Of a stretch of 64,000 nt of DNA, positions 25,231 to 33,683 are shown piece after piece. The notes beneath the pieces were generated by a model, which saw only the letters and a list, made by a program, of their open reading frames with translations, had not been told where the DNA came from and did no database searches. Origin of the DNA: Breznakiella homolactica. GTDB lineage: Bacteria > Spirochaetota > Spirochaetia > Treponematales > Breznakiellaceae. The position numbers and the translations under genes are program-made. Where the stretch lies: positions 2,480,001 to 2,544,000 of the forward strand of contig NZ_CP067089.2 in the NCBI RefSeq assembly GCF_016616095.2. The letters are read 5' to 3'. The first letter of the stretch is position 1. Each line of letters begins with the position of its first letter.

Positions 25231-26148
25231 ATGGCCGAAAAATTGGGTTTATTTTTCAATGAAGAAGTTCAGCAGCTTATTGATAGTTTCGCGTATTGCT
25301 TTAAAGTAAAAATTACGGTTTTCTCCGCGGACATGGAGGAACTCATCGTCGGACTCCAGAATCCCGGTTCCCGGTTCTGCCGGATGGTACAGAAAAAACT
25401 GCGGCTCCGGTACCGGTGCTGCCGCCAGGATAAACTTATGTGTGAACGCTGCGGCGTAAAGCAGGAGCTCACGGTGTACCACTGCTACGCCGGGCTTTCG
25501 GAGGCGGTGGTTCCCATCGAACTGGAGGGCGCCCTCATCGGCTACGGTATGCTTGGGCAGCTCAGAACAAGTAAAACCCTGCCGGAGGAAATAAAAGATG
25601 CCTGGAAACGGGCCGGCCAGGAGCAGGATGTTCTGGAAGCGGCGTTTCTGGCGCAGCCGTTTTTTGACAAGCCCGCCCTGGATAATATGCTCCGGCTTTT
25701 CTCCATGCTCGTCGCCTATATCGTGACCCAGGAATACGTGAAGGTCCGCAGGCCCGGACTGGCGGAGAATGTTGTCCACTGGCTGGATGACCATATCACG
25801 GAAACACCGGACCTCGATACCGTGGCGGACGCCATGAACCGGAGCCGGTCCACGATTTCCCATACCTTAAAACGCCAGCTGGGGCTCAGTTTTAAGCAGC
25901 TGTACATTCTGAAGCGGATTCAGCGTTTTGAAAGTATTATCACCATGGAGCCGGATATTTCCATCCGGGAGGCCGCCGCCCGGGTGGGCTACGACGATCC
26001 CTATTATTTTTCCAGGATTTACAAGAAGGTCCGCCTGGCCGCTCCGTCGGTATTCATCAAGTCCATCCGGGATTCCCGGAGCGCCGAAGAAAAAATGGCG
26101 GAACCCTTCCAGAATACTTTGGATCTCGAACGGATGTCCCTGATGTGA
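25231..26148 (+). CDS. PocR-domain AraC-family transcriptional regulator
   Basis: A 305-residue regulator. An N-terminal PocR sensory domain covers about residues 8-165, with cysteines in R-F-C-R-M-V, Y-R-C-C-R-Q-D and L-M-C-E-R-C-G and the pattern H-C-Y-A-G-L-S-E-A-V-V-P-I. An AraC-type double helix-turn-helix covers about 190-285, with R-V-G-Y-D-D-P-Y-Y-F-S-R-I-Y-K-K. PocR domains bind small organic ligands. It is divergent from the nucleotidyltransferase/kinase pair across a 133-base gap, so it most likely controls that pair. Confidence 0.88.
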   Translation: MAEKLGLFFNEEVQQLIDSFAYCFKVKITVFSADMEELIVGLQNPGSRFCRMVQKKLRLRYRCCRQDKLMCERCGVKQELTVYHCYAGLSEAVVPIELEGALIGYGMLGQLRTSKTLPEEIKDAWKRAGQEQDVLEAAFLAQPFFDKPALDNMLRLFSMLVAYIVTQEYVKVRRPGLAENVVHWLDDHITETPDLDTVADAMNRSRSTISHTLKRQLGLSFKQLYILKRIQRFESIITMEPDISIREAAARVGYDDPYYFSRIYKKVRLAAPSVFIKSIRDSRSAEEKMAEPFQNTLDLERMSLM

Positions 26149-26150
26149 GT

Positions 26151-26368
26151 GCGGGGGAGCACCGGGACTGACAAGCCGGAAAGTACCCGGGATTACTGGT
26201 ACTGCGGGTACTTTCCGGCTTAACCGTCTCGGTACTGCCCGGTCGCGCGGGCTGCTCCCCCTCGCTCCAGCCTTGCCGTACCAGCTCTGGAGTTTTGCTC
26301 CGCAAAACTCCTAAAAGACTTGACGCCACAGGCGGCAAGTCTTACGCTACCCCCACTTCTGGTTCCTT
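26151..26368 (-). repeat. Hairpin element copy E3, long form lacking the inner hairpin
   Basis: On the minus strand it begins CCAGAAGTGGGGGTAGCG. Two perfect hairpins follow (plus-strand 26315-26343 and 26289-26311), then CGAGGGGGAGCAGCCC and the stem of AGCCGGAAAGTACCCG with CGGGTACTTTCCGGCT, and it ends CCCGGTGCTCCCCCGC. The 21-bp inner hairpin found in other long copies is absent here. It begins 3 bases after the AraC stop codon. Confidence 0.75.
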
Positions 26369-26444
26369 GCCTCGGTCGCCTTTCCGGCGATGGTTCTGTG
26401 CCGCTCGTCTGCATGAACGGCGGGCAGCCCTATTGCGGGGAGGT

Positions 26445-26735
26445 TTATTTCAGTATTTCCCTGAGGAAATCAAGGATACTGTCCAGCTGTTCCGGGCGGC
26501 CGGGTTCTATTCCTATTTTGACTTTGCTGTCGCCGGCGAGGCCTTTTATAAGGAAGCTTTCCGACCGGAGGGTAAAAAAAGGGGTTTTCAGGTGCTTCAA
26601 AAAAATGAGCTCCCCCAGGGGGACCAGATTTTCAATAAACGCCACAGCAACGGGTCCGTCGAAGTGAATATAATACGCGAACCAGCCGCTTTCGGCGCAG
26701 AGGTCAGGGGATTTTTCCACTTCAATTATCTGCAT
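26445..26735 (-). CDS. Small protein coupled to the class V aminotransferase, unknown
   Basis: About 96 residues from ATG 26733-26735, which overlaps the end of the upstream aminotransferase gene by 14 bases. I do not recognise the family. It is soluble, with alternating beta and helical character (F-F-T-L-R-S-E-S-F-L-I-K-G-L then K-I-G-I-E-P-G and a C-terminal amphipathic helix). Translation coupling to a desulfurase-like enzyme suggests an accessory or acceptor role, but the single cysteine (P-D-L-C-A-E) is not in a known carrier context. Confidence 0.55.
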   Translation of the reverse strand: MQIIEVEKSPDLCAESGWFAYYIHFDGPVAVAFIENLVPLGELIFLKHLKTPFFTLRSESFLIKGLAGDSKVKIGIEPGRPEQLDSILDFLREILK

Positions 26736-27891
26736 AGGCAATTTCACGGACCGCCGCAACCAGGCGGTCCACGTGATCCTCGGGAGTCAGAGCCGAAACA
26801 CTGGCCCGGATGGTTCCCCGGGGAGCGCCGATATGATCCATGATATACGGCGCGCAGTGGTACCCGGTCCGTACAGCAATATTATATCCTTCCTGGAGAA
26901 TATACCCTACATCGGATGGGCTGAGGCCGTTGACGGTAAAACTTATAATTCCGCCGGAATCTCCCGGCGGACCGTACAGAGAAAGCCCCTTTATATTGAG
27001 AAGGCCTTCCCTGAGCCGCATAAACCGCTCTCCGGTCAGCCGGCGGACTTCATCCAGTCCTAGGTCCAGAATGAATGAAGCGCCGGCGTTGAGCCCGGCG
27101 ATTCCCGGTATATTCGGTGTTCCCGGTTCAAAGGCGCCTGGACCGGAAGGAGCCATATTCCCGGGCTCCGTGCCGGTCCCCCCGAATTTAACCGGAACCA
27201 GCGGAACACCCTCACGGACAAAAAAGCCGCCCGTGCCCGCGGGGCCGAACAATGCCTTGTGTCCGGTAAATATCAGAATATCCGCGGAACAGCTGTCCCC
27301 TTGTACCGGCATAGCCCCGGCGGACTGGGCGGCATCCACCGCAAAAAGCGCCCCGCCGCGCCGGGCGATGGCTCCGATGGCGGCGATATCCTGAACGGCT
27401 CCGGTAACATTGGAGCAGTGGTTGACCACCACACAGGCGGTATCATGCCGCAGGGCGGCCTGTACAGCGCCGGGAGACACAAGACCGTCCCGGCCGCAGG
27501 GTACCATGGTAATATGCTTTTCCCCGTAGAGATTGTACAGCGGACGGAGCACGCTGTTGTGTTCCGAAGCGGTAATTACGATGTGGCGGCCTTGAAGTGC
27601 GAGGCCCCGGAATACGAGATTCGCCGCCTCAGTGGCGCCTGAGGTAAAAAATATCCGCCGGTGGTCGGAAACCCCCAGAAGCAGTCCGAGATTTTTCCGG
27701 CATTGATCCTGGACCGTTTCCCCGGTTTCGTAATTGCTGCGGCCGTTTTCCTGAGGAAGGGATCCGAGGCAGTCCGCCACCGCCTGGATAACTCCGGGCG
27801 GTTTTGGAAAGGTCGTGGCCGCGTTATTGAGATAAGCGGGGGAATACTCCGGGGAACGCCCCTGTAATCCCGCGGCCTTACGGTTCGACAA
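26722..27891 (-). CDS. Class V aminotransferase, cysteine desulfurase-like
   Basis: A PLP enzyme of about 389 residues. Landmarks are Y-L-N-N-A-A-T-T-F-P-K-P-P near the start, F-T-S-G-A-T-E-A-A-N-L, S-E-H-N-S-V-L-R-P, V-D-A-A-Q-S-A-G and the cofactor lysine in F-T-G-H-K-A-L-F-G-P. A cysteine in the C-terminal R-T-G-Y-H-C-A-P segment fits the SufS-like desulfurase group. No ATG is near the expected N-terminus. TTG at 27889-27891, inside the end of the upstream isomerase gene, is my best guess. It may release sulfur from cysteine or act on another amino compound. It lies at the end of the long sulfo-sugar gene series. Confidence 0.75.
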   Translation of the reverse strand: MSNRKAAGLQGRSPEYSPAYLNNAATTFPKPPGVIQAVADCLGSLPQENGRSNYETGETVQDQCRKNLGLLLGVSDHRRIFFTSGATEAANLVFRGLALQGRHIVITASEHNSVLRPLYNLYGEKHITMVPCGRDGLVSPGAVQAALRHDTACVVVNHCSNVTGAVQDIAAIGAIARRGGALFAVDAAQSAGAMPVQGDSCSADILIFTGHKALFGPAGTGGFFVREGVPLVPVKFGGTGTEPGNMAPSGPGAFEPGTPNIPGIAGLNAGASFILDLGLDEVRRLTGERFMRLREGLLNIKGLSLYGPPGDSGGIISFTVNGLSPSDVGYILQEGYNIAVRTGYHCAPYIMDHIGAPRGTIRASVSALTPEDHVDRLVAAVREIAYADN

Positions 27892-29245
27892 TTTCAAATC
27901 CCATGATTCTGGACAGGGCCCGGAGCTTTTTCCGCTGGTCGCCGAATACCAGTACCTGATGGTGGCCGAAATCCATGACCGCGTGGAGAAAATCCCGGGC
28001 ACGGTCCATTTCAATAAAATAATAAGGACTGCAGTAGGTCATTTTATATTCACTTGACAGTACCTTACCGGTCTTTACCAGCATCTTTGTGCCTGTGGGA
28101 TCGAACCGAGCCAGGGTAACTTCCTCTTCGCGGTTCTGGGCAAAGTCAATCTGGATCTTGCCGCCGAACCCCTGTCCGGTAAAGGGATAAATTTTATAAT
28201 CCAGTTTCTGGGCGTCGAAGCCGTTCATTTGGAGGCAGGGCACCGAATGATGAAGGGTAATAACTTCGTCGGTCTCATACAGAGGATTCCCCATAAAAGC
28301 CGGTTTGAGGCTGGTGTACATGAGAATGGTCATTGCGGTGAGGGCATTGAGATCCTCTTCACATCCGCTGGGCATGCCCCGGTCTTTGAGCAGGGAATGG
28401 GTTATACAGGGAACGAACCGCCGCGCCTGGGGTATCCGGGACCGGCAGAGCTCGACACATGCGGTTGAAAAGGCGTTGCATCCGAAGCGGTCCATCATTT
28501 CCTGTGCCGCGAGATAATATTTTAAATCCGAAGTAAGGTCGTCCTGGGTGAGTTTGTTTTCCTGGGACCCCTCCGCCAGTTCCCGGGCGAGGCGGCGGGC
28601 TTCGGTTTCGTCCGCCGAGTCCATGGCCGGGAAAATATCCGTATACGGTTTTTTGATTATTTCGATTCCGAACCGTGACCGGAGACCTTCCAGATCCCTG
28701 ATGTTGCTTAACAGTCCCCAGGTAGGACTTTCGCCGGCGGTGAGGATCAGCGGCCTGGTCCGGGAAACCGCCTTCCGCACCCAGAGAAGGTGGAGCAGTT
28801 CATTCAATTCTTCCAGATCGATGGCATAATATCCTTCCCTGCCGATGGACCGCAGGTACGCGCAGATATCCGCCGCGCTCACCGCGTGGGTATAGGATAT
28901 AACCGGTTTGCCGAACCGTTCAATTTTCGGAATGCGCTGGTTCATCACCATGATGCAGTCGGTTCCGGGCATATCTGTTTCGATTTCCCGGACTATGGCA
29001 TCATCCACCACAAATGATTCAGTATAAGGAACAAACACCGGATCCAGGACTTTTACCTGGGGGATGAGCCGTTCCAGAATGGGTTTGTTTTTTTTGAATT
29101 TTTCCCGGGCGGTCTTGAGTTCCGCATCGGGCATCATTTCTTCCTTTATACCGCCCCGGCAGGGACCTTCCCAGAAATCGCTGTGCACGAGAATTCCCAT
29201 AAGGGGTTTAACGCTGAGGGTTACTTCCATGGCGCTTGCAGGCAT
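27878..29245 (-). CDS. L-fucose/L-arabinose isomerase-like sugar isomerase
   Basis: A 455-residue protein related to the FucI/AraA isomerase fold. ATG 29243-29245 is chosen because AAGGAG lies 6 bases before it; the reading frame extends 14 codons further without support. The middle shows M-D-R-F-G-C-N-A-F-S-T-A-C-V-E-L-C and the C-terminus a beta-rich T-L-H-H-S-V-P-C region. It probably interconverts an aldose and a ketose. In this cluster it is one of two candidates for sulfoquinovose isomerase; the other starts at 44954. Substrate is inferred from neighbours only. Confidence 0.7.
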   Translation of the reverse strand: MPASAMEVTLSVKPLMGILVHSDFWEGPCRGGIKEEMMPDAELKTAREKFKKNKPILERLIPQVKVLDPVFVPYTESFVVDDAIVREIETDMPGTDCIMVMNQRIPKIERFGKPVISYTHAVSAADICAYLRSIGREGYYAIDLEELNELLHLLWVRKAVSRTRPLILTAGESPTWGLLSNIRDLEGLRSRFGIEIIKKPYTDIFPAMDSADETEARRLARELAEGSQENKLTQDDLTSDLKYYLAAQEMMDRFGCNAFSTACVELCRSRIPQARRFVPCITHSLLKDRGMPSGCEEDLNALTAMTILMYTSLKPAFMGNPLYETDEVITLHHSVPCLQMNGFDAQKLDYKIYPFTGQGFGGKIQIDFAQNREEEVTLARFDPTGTKMLVKTGKVLSSEYKMTYCSPYYFIEMDRARDFLHAVMDFGHHQVLVFGDQRKKLRALSRIMGFEIVEP

Positions 29246-29356
29246 GGCGTGCTCCTTGTATCGGCTGTTTGCCAGGATAAAAAACAATCCTGATGATTCC
29301 GACTATACCGGACAATCCGGCTGAACGCTAACGGAAGATTACGGATTTTCTATGGT

Positions 29357-30229
29357 TTATTCAGGTTTGGGCAGCGGCGTCAGCCGGTACCGGCTTGGGG
29401 TGGTACCGGTCCGTTTTTTAAACGCCGCGTTAAAGCTGGAGAGGTTCGCGTAGCCGCAGGCGTAGCAGACATCGATCACCGCCATGTCCGTGGTGGCCAA
29501 AAGCAGGCAGGCGCTGTTGATGCGCACCATTTCGATATATTCGGCGGCGCCCATCTTCATTATTTTTTTGAAACATGAGCTGAAGTAAGTACGGCTCATG
29601 GCGCTTTGTTCCGCCAGCAGTTCCAGGTCCAGGGGTTCGTCGTAGTGGCGGCCGATGTACTCCACACTGGGCCGTATCCGCTGGTAGGTTCCCTGCAGCA
29701 GGAGAAGTTCCCCGCTTTCCATGTCCGCGGGCAGCAGCCGGTAAAACAAAGCCAGCAATTCCATCAGTTTCGCCTTGAGCAGAAGTTCGTACCCCTTTTC
29801 GCGGTGGAGCCATTCACGTTCCATATCAGCGAATAATCCATGGACCCGGTCCAGGGCGGATTGATCCAGGGAGGCCCGGTTCGAGCTTCCGGGACCGGCA
29901 TAGTAGAACGGAAGCAGATATTCGTAATTTTCCGGATTCCCCTGCCATATAAACGCGGGATCAAAAATAATTATTTTCATCCTGAGGGAACCATCGGAAA
30001 TGGCGATATGGCGCTCAAAATTGTTTATGAGAAATACATCCCCGCCGGCAAGGGGATACTCCCGGTCCTGGATATAGTTTATCCCCGTTCCCGCGGTGAC
30101 CAGATTTATTTCCAGACAATCATGGATATGGAAATCCGGTTCCCGGAAAGCGCCCTTGGCATCCAGGATGGCAAAGGGAAGTTCCGGCGGAAGGTAAAAA
30201 TCCTCTTTCCTAACCGCGTGTACGGGAAT
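29357..30229 (-). CDS. AraC-family regulator with cupin domain; probable ATT start
   Basis: The C-terminal 100 residues are an AraC double helix-turn-helix (S-R-T-Y-F-S-S-C-F-K-K, then V-C-Y-A-C-G-Y-A-N-L-S-S-F-N-A-A-F-K-K). The first in-frame ATG (29980) would give only 207 residues and cut through an AraC cupin domain. The frame continues upstream with H-I-H-D-C-L-E-I-N-L-V-T-A-G-T-G, a normal cupin N-terminus, but has no ATG, GTG or TTG. ATT at 30227-30229 lies 6 bases after AGGAGG and gives 290 residues, the usual family length. It sits inside the sulfo-sugar series and probably regulates part of it. Confidence 0.75.
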   Translation of the reverse strand: MPVHAVRKEDFYLPPELPFAILDAKGAFREPDFHIHDCLEINLVTAGTGINYIQDREYPLAGGDVFLINNFERHIAISDGSLRMKIIIFDPAFIWQGNPENYEYLLPFYYAGPGSSNRASLDQSALDRVHGLFADMEREWLHREKGYELLLKAKLMELLALFYRLLPADMESGELLLLQGTYQRIRPSVEYIGRHYDEPLDLELLAEQSAMSRTYFSSCFKKIMKMGAAEYIEMVRINSACLLLATTDMAVIDVCYACGYANLSSFNAAFKKRTGTTPSRYRLTPLPKPE

Positions 30230-30337
30230 AGTGATCCTCCTGCAATGGCAAACAGGCGGAACCTGCCCGAAAGGCGGCGAGCCTTCCGGACCGGCTCCGG
30301 TGTTCTTTATTTCTAAAACGGCCGAATTGTTTTGTTC

Positions 30338-31609
30338 TTATTCGTCCGCGGCCTTGAGAAGTTTCACGAAGCCTTCGGCGTTCACATCCCCGAGGACCAG
30401 GGCTTCCAGGGCCGAGGGGAATGCGTTTATCACGGGGATTGGCATGGAACCCTGGAAGTGGCCGATGAGGAAGGGAGCCGCGGCCTGCTGCGCAACGATT
30501 TCAGCCTGCACGGGATCACTGAGTCCGTCGGTGTCAATATTAATGGCGAAGAGGGCTCCGGAGGAATTCGCCAGCTCCAGGAGCCGGCCGGGGTCGGTGA
30601 TGTATTCAAAGAAAGCCTTAACCGCCGCTTCCTTGTCGGGGTTGGTCTGCTTGCCCGCGGCGAAATACGCGAGGATCGAAGTCACATACGCGCCGCCGTT
30701 CCGTCCCTGGTAGCTGAAGCCGGGACTGATGATGAGATTGTCGTACAGACCGGCGACACCTTCGGATTTGATCCGGCCCAGGATCCAGGTTCCGTTGGTG
30801 TAGATAGCCGCCCGTTCGTTGAAGAAATGGCCGTTTACCACACTGGCGTCGGCGCCCACCGCGTCGGATGAGGTGTTCCGGAACATCTGCCGCATAATGT
30901 CGGCGGCTGCTGCGAATGCGGGATGATCAAGACCGGTCCTGTACACATCCGGTCCTCCCACGGCTGCCACTGCGTAGGAATACCAGAGCATGGAGGTCCA
31001 GGCATTGTTGTTTGTCATCTGGGTGGTGGGGAATATTCCCCGGGCCTTGAGTTTGTCACAGGCGGCCCACAGTTCTTCGTATGAAGTCGGGACCTTGTCA
31101 ACGCCGGCCTGCTGCAGAAGCTTGCCGTTCATCATAATCGGGACGATCGCCATTTCATAGGGGAAGGCATAGTTGATACCGTTAATCTGGGTTTCCTCTA
31201 TGGCGTTGGCGGAAAACTTATTATACATGGCAGGAGCTTTGAGGAAACCCGTCATGTCCATCAGTTTTCCCGATGACGCAAACAGCTGCAGGTCCGCGAA
31301 GCTATCCAGGGTAAAGATGTCGGGAGCGTTGCCCGTGGCAATCTGGGTCCGGATCTTGTCCCGGTAGGCGTCGTAATCGGTTTGTTCCTCGACCTTAACC
31401 TCGTACTTACCGGCGTATTCCTGGTTGAATCCGGTAATCATCTTGCTGAATACCGGAGCCTTGCTGTCGGAACCCACCCAGATACTGGGGAAGCTCAAGG
31501 TCACCACTCCGCCGCTTCCGGCTGACTTGTCCCCTTTGCCGGAACATCCCGCCAGCATGATCAGGGCGAGGATCAGTATTCCAGAAACTACAAGCATTTT
31601 TTTCTTCAT
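30338..31609 (-). CDS. ABC importer solute-binding lipoprotein (family 1)
   Basis: A 423-residue lipoprotein. The signal peptide ends in the lipobox L-A-G-C, with Cys near residue 22. The mature part has the family 1 sugar-binding layout, with Y-D-A-Y-R-D-K-I-R-T-Q-I and A-P-D-I-F-T-L-D in the first lobe. It pairs with the two permeases at 36791-38555. In this context it probably binds sulfoquinovose or a sulfoquinovosyl glycoside at the cell surface. No ATPase gene is in the cluster. Confidence 0.85.
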   Translation of the reverse strand: MKKKMLVVSGILILALIMLAGCSGKGDKSAGSGGVVTLSFPSIWVGSDSKAPVFSKMITGFNQEYAGKYEVKVEEQTDYDAYRDKIRTQIATGNAPDIFTLDSFADLQLFASSGKLMDMTGFLKAPAMYNKFSANAIEETQINGINYAFPYEMAIVPIMMNGKLLQQAGVDKVPTSYEELWAACDKLKARGIFPTTQMTNNNAWTSMLWYSYAVAAVGGPDVYRTGLDHPAFAAAADIMRQMFRNTSSDAVGADASVVNGHFFNERAAIYTNGTWILGRIKSEGVAGLYDNLIISPGFSYQGRNGGAYVTSILAYFAAGKQTNPDKEAAVKAFFEYITDPGRLLELANSSGALFAINIDTDGLSDPVQAEIVAQQAAAPFLIGHFQGSMPIPVINAFPSALEALVLGDVNAEGFVKLLKAADE

Positions 31610-31640
31610 TATGCATCTCCTTTCTAATATATATTTTGGT

Positions 31641-31670
31641 TTTATTCCCGCTGTATTGCAGCGGAATAAA
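31641..31670. terminator. Intercistronic stem-loop before the binding-protein gene
   Basis: TTTATTCC-GCTG pairs with CAGC-GGAATAAA around a short loop, between the GH31 gene and the lipoprotein gene. It may act as a processing or stabilising hairpin rather than a terminator, because the gene series continues. Confidence 0.45.
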
Positions 31671-31682
31671 CTCCAAAGCCCA

Positions 31683-33683
31683 TCAGTAACCGTATTGGTT
31701 CTTTACCGTAAGAAAGAGATCCCTGTACGGAGACGCTGCCCGGAAAAAGACCGGCGCTCTCCCGATTTTTGCCGGCACCCGGTGGGACCCTTTCCCGAAT
31801 TGTCCGCCGGTCCAAAGGAAGACCCAATCGTCACCGGGGAGCCAAACCCGCCAGTCTTCTCTGCCCGCCTCCAGCACCGGCGCCACCAGCAGATCCCGGC
31901 CGAAGAGATATTCGGTCTGGATGGTCCAGGCATCGGGTTCATCTTCATAGTGCAGGAACAGCGGCCGCTGGGCGGGAAGTCCGATGCGGGAATTCTCCGC
32001 CACCAGATCTTTGATGTAGGGTTTGAGCAGCACATGGATGCGGGTCATATCCGCGAACTGTTCCATGGTTTCCCCGTCGTCGTAAAACTGGAAATTCGTG
32101 TCCGGGCGGTTGCCCTCATGGGTGCGCATCACCGGGGTAAAAACCGCCATCTCGGCCCAGCGGAGGAATAACTCTTTAGTGCGGGTATTGTCAAACAGAG
32201 AAGTATACCCCCCTATGTCACTGTGGCTCAGACCGCAGCCGCTCATGCCGGCGCTCAGCGCCGCCGTAACCGTGGTCCCCAATCCGTCATGGCGGGAGAA
32301 GTCCACGCTCTGGTCCCCGGCCCAAAGCAGGGGACACCAGCGCTGGCTCCCGGTGGCACCGGCACGCATAAAGAAAAAAACTTTTCCGACGGTCCCGGCC
32401 GCCTCCATGGCGTCGTAATTGCACTTTGCCCACAGGGCCGGCCACCGGTTGTGCTCAAGCATGGGAGAGATACCGCTGTGGAGTTTCATGTCCGTGGGGA
32501 GGTATTCACCGAAATCGGCCATCCAGCCCTCGGCGCCGAAATCGATAATTTCCCTGATGATACACTGCTTGTACCATTCATACGCGTCGGGATTGGTCAG
32601 GTCTATTACTCCGCAGTAGAACTCACCGAAATCAACCAGGTAATCGCCGCCGTCTTCCGCCGTTGCGAAGTACCCCTTCGCTTTTGCCTCACGGTACAGG
32701 TCGCCGTCGTTTACCAGGAATGGGTTGTTGTACACCAGAAAACGGATTCCCTTTTCACGGTATTCCCTGATTTTCTCCGGAAGCCCGGGGTACATTTTTT
32801 CATTCCAGTGCCAGTCCCACTGAAGACGGCGGCCGAAGGATGTTTCCCGTTTGCCCGCCCAGTCTTGGCACCATACGCCGGAGACAAGGATGCCGTTCCT
32901 TACCGAACGGTCCACAAGACGGAAGGCGCGGTCCGTGCCGCCCTGCACTCCCAGGATGGCGCCGTCATGGACCCATTCCGGCAGTTCCGGCTGGCGGCCG
33001 AAGAAGGCGGTAAGTTTTTCCAGCAGGGAAACCATGGTATCGGCGGCCTCTATGCGGATCCGGGCGGGCACAGCCCAAAACTGCAGTTCATGGAAATCAT
33101 CGTTCCGGAAGTCGAAGTCCGCGTAAGCGGTGCAGTCCGCGTCAAGGTAATAACGCCTGGAAGAAACAAAAGTCGGCTGGGGATAATTGGTATGGTAGTA
33201 ATCGCCGCCGGCTTTGTTCTCCACATCCGACCGCCAGGTCACGTAGGTGGTCTTGTCCCTGCCGACCCCGGGTTCACTGGTCCACAAAGGAAAATGACGG
33301 CCACGGAGGTTGAAGTAGGACATCTGTTCCCCGCAGCCGTAGCAGGTTTCATTCTGTTCCGCGGGAACCCGCAGCCAGAAACGGTTGATGCCCGGATTCC
33401 CGGATTCGAAGAAAATTTCAGCGTTGTCCCCGGCCAGAACGATCCGGGCCTGTATCTCACAGCCGAAGCTGCAAACCCAGGCGGCGCCATCCTTCTCAAT
33501 ATCCGTAAGCTCCAGGGGCCGCCGCTCGGTAACGTAATCCTCAATGGAAAAGTTTCCCCGGTACATGTCCATAGTCTCATGGCCCTTCCCGATAAAAATC
33601 ATGGGGAAGTTTTTATCATGCCGGAGCAGGACCGCCCCGTTCCGGGAAAGGGTAAATCCGTTTTGGTGTTCAGCAAATTCCAT
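31683..33683 (-). CDS. yihQ: Sulfoquinovosidase, glycoside hydrolase family 31
   Basis: A 666-residue GH31 enzyme. The nucleophile is D390 (G-W-M-A-D-F-G-E-Y) and the acid/base D457 (W-A-G-D-Q-S). The residues that recognise the sulfonate in E. coli YihQ (Q288, R301, W304, Y508, as I recall them) map here to Q273 (V-W-C-Q-D-W), R286 and W289 (G-R-R-L-Q-W) and Y493 (G-G-Y-T). All spacings to the two catalytic Asp residues are identical. It releases sulfoquinovose from sulfoquinovosyl glycerol or related glycosides. No signal peptide is seen, so it acts in the cytoplasm after import. It overlaps the upstream oxidoreductase gene by 14 bases. Confidence 0.92.
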   Translation of the reverse strand: MEFAEHQNGFTLSRNGAVLLRHDKNFPMIFIGKGHETMDMYRGNFSIEDYVTERRPLELTDIEKDGAAWVCSFGCEIQARIVLAGDNAEIFFESGNPGINRFWLRVPAEQNETCYGCGEQMSYFNLRGRHFPLWTSEPGVGRDKTTYVTWRSDVENKAGGDYYHTNYPQPTFVSSRRYYLDADCTAYADFDFRNDDFHELQFWAVPARIRIEAADTMVSLLEKLTAFFGRQPELPEWVHDGAILGVQGGTDRAFRLVDRSVRNGILVSGVWCQDWAGKRETSFGRRLQWDWHWNEKMYPGLPEKIREYREKGIRFLVYNNPFLVNDGDLYREAKAKGYFATAEDGGDYLVDFGEFYCGVIDLTNPDAYEWYKQCIIREIIDFGAEGWMADFGEYLPTDMKLHSGISPMLEHNRWPALWAKCNYDAMEAAGTVGKVFFFMRAGATGSQRWCPLLWAGDQSVDFSRHDGLGTTVTAALSAGMSGCGLSHSDIGGYTSLFDNTRTKELFLRWAEMAVFTPVMRTHEGNRPDTNFQFYDDGETMEQFADMTRIHVLLKPYIKDLVAENSRIGLPAQRPLFLHYEDEPDAWTIQTEYLFGRDLLVAPVLEAGREDWRVWLPGDDWVFLWTGGQFGKGSHRVPAKIGRAPVFFRAASPYRDLFLTVKNQYGY

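Noticed and set aside
24186..25259. Long form of the nucleotidyltransferase starting at 25259
   Set aside because: The nucleotide-binding signature normally begins within a few residues of the start, and ATG 25097 has a good ribosome site.
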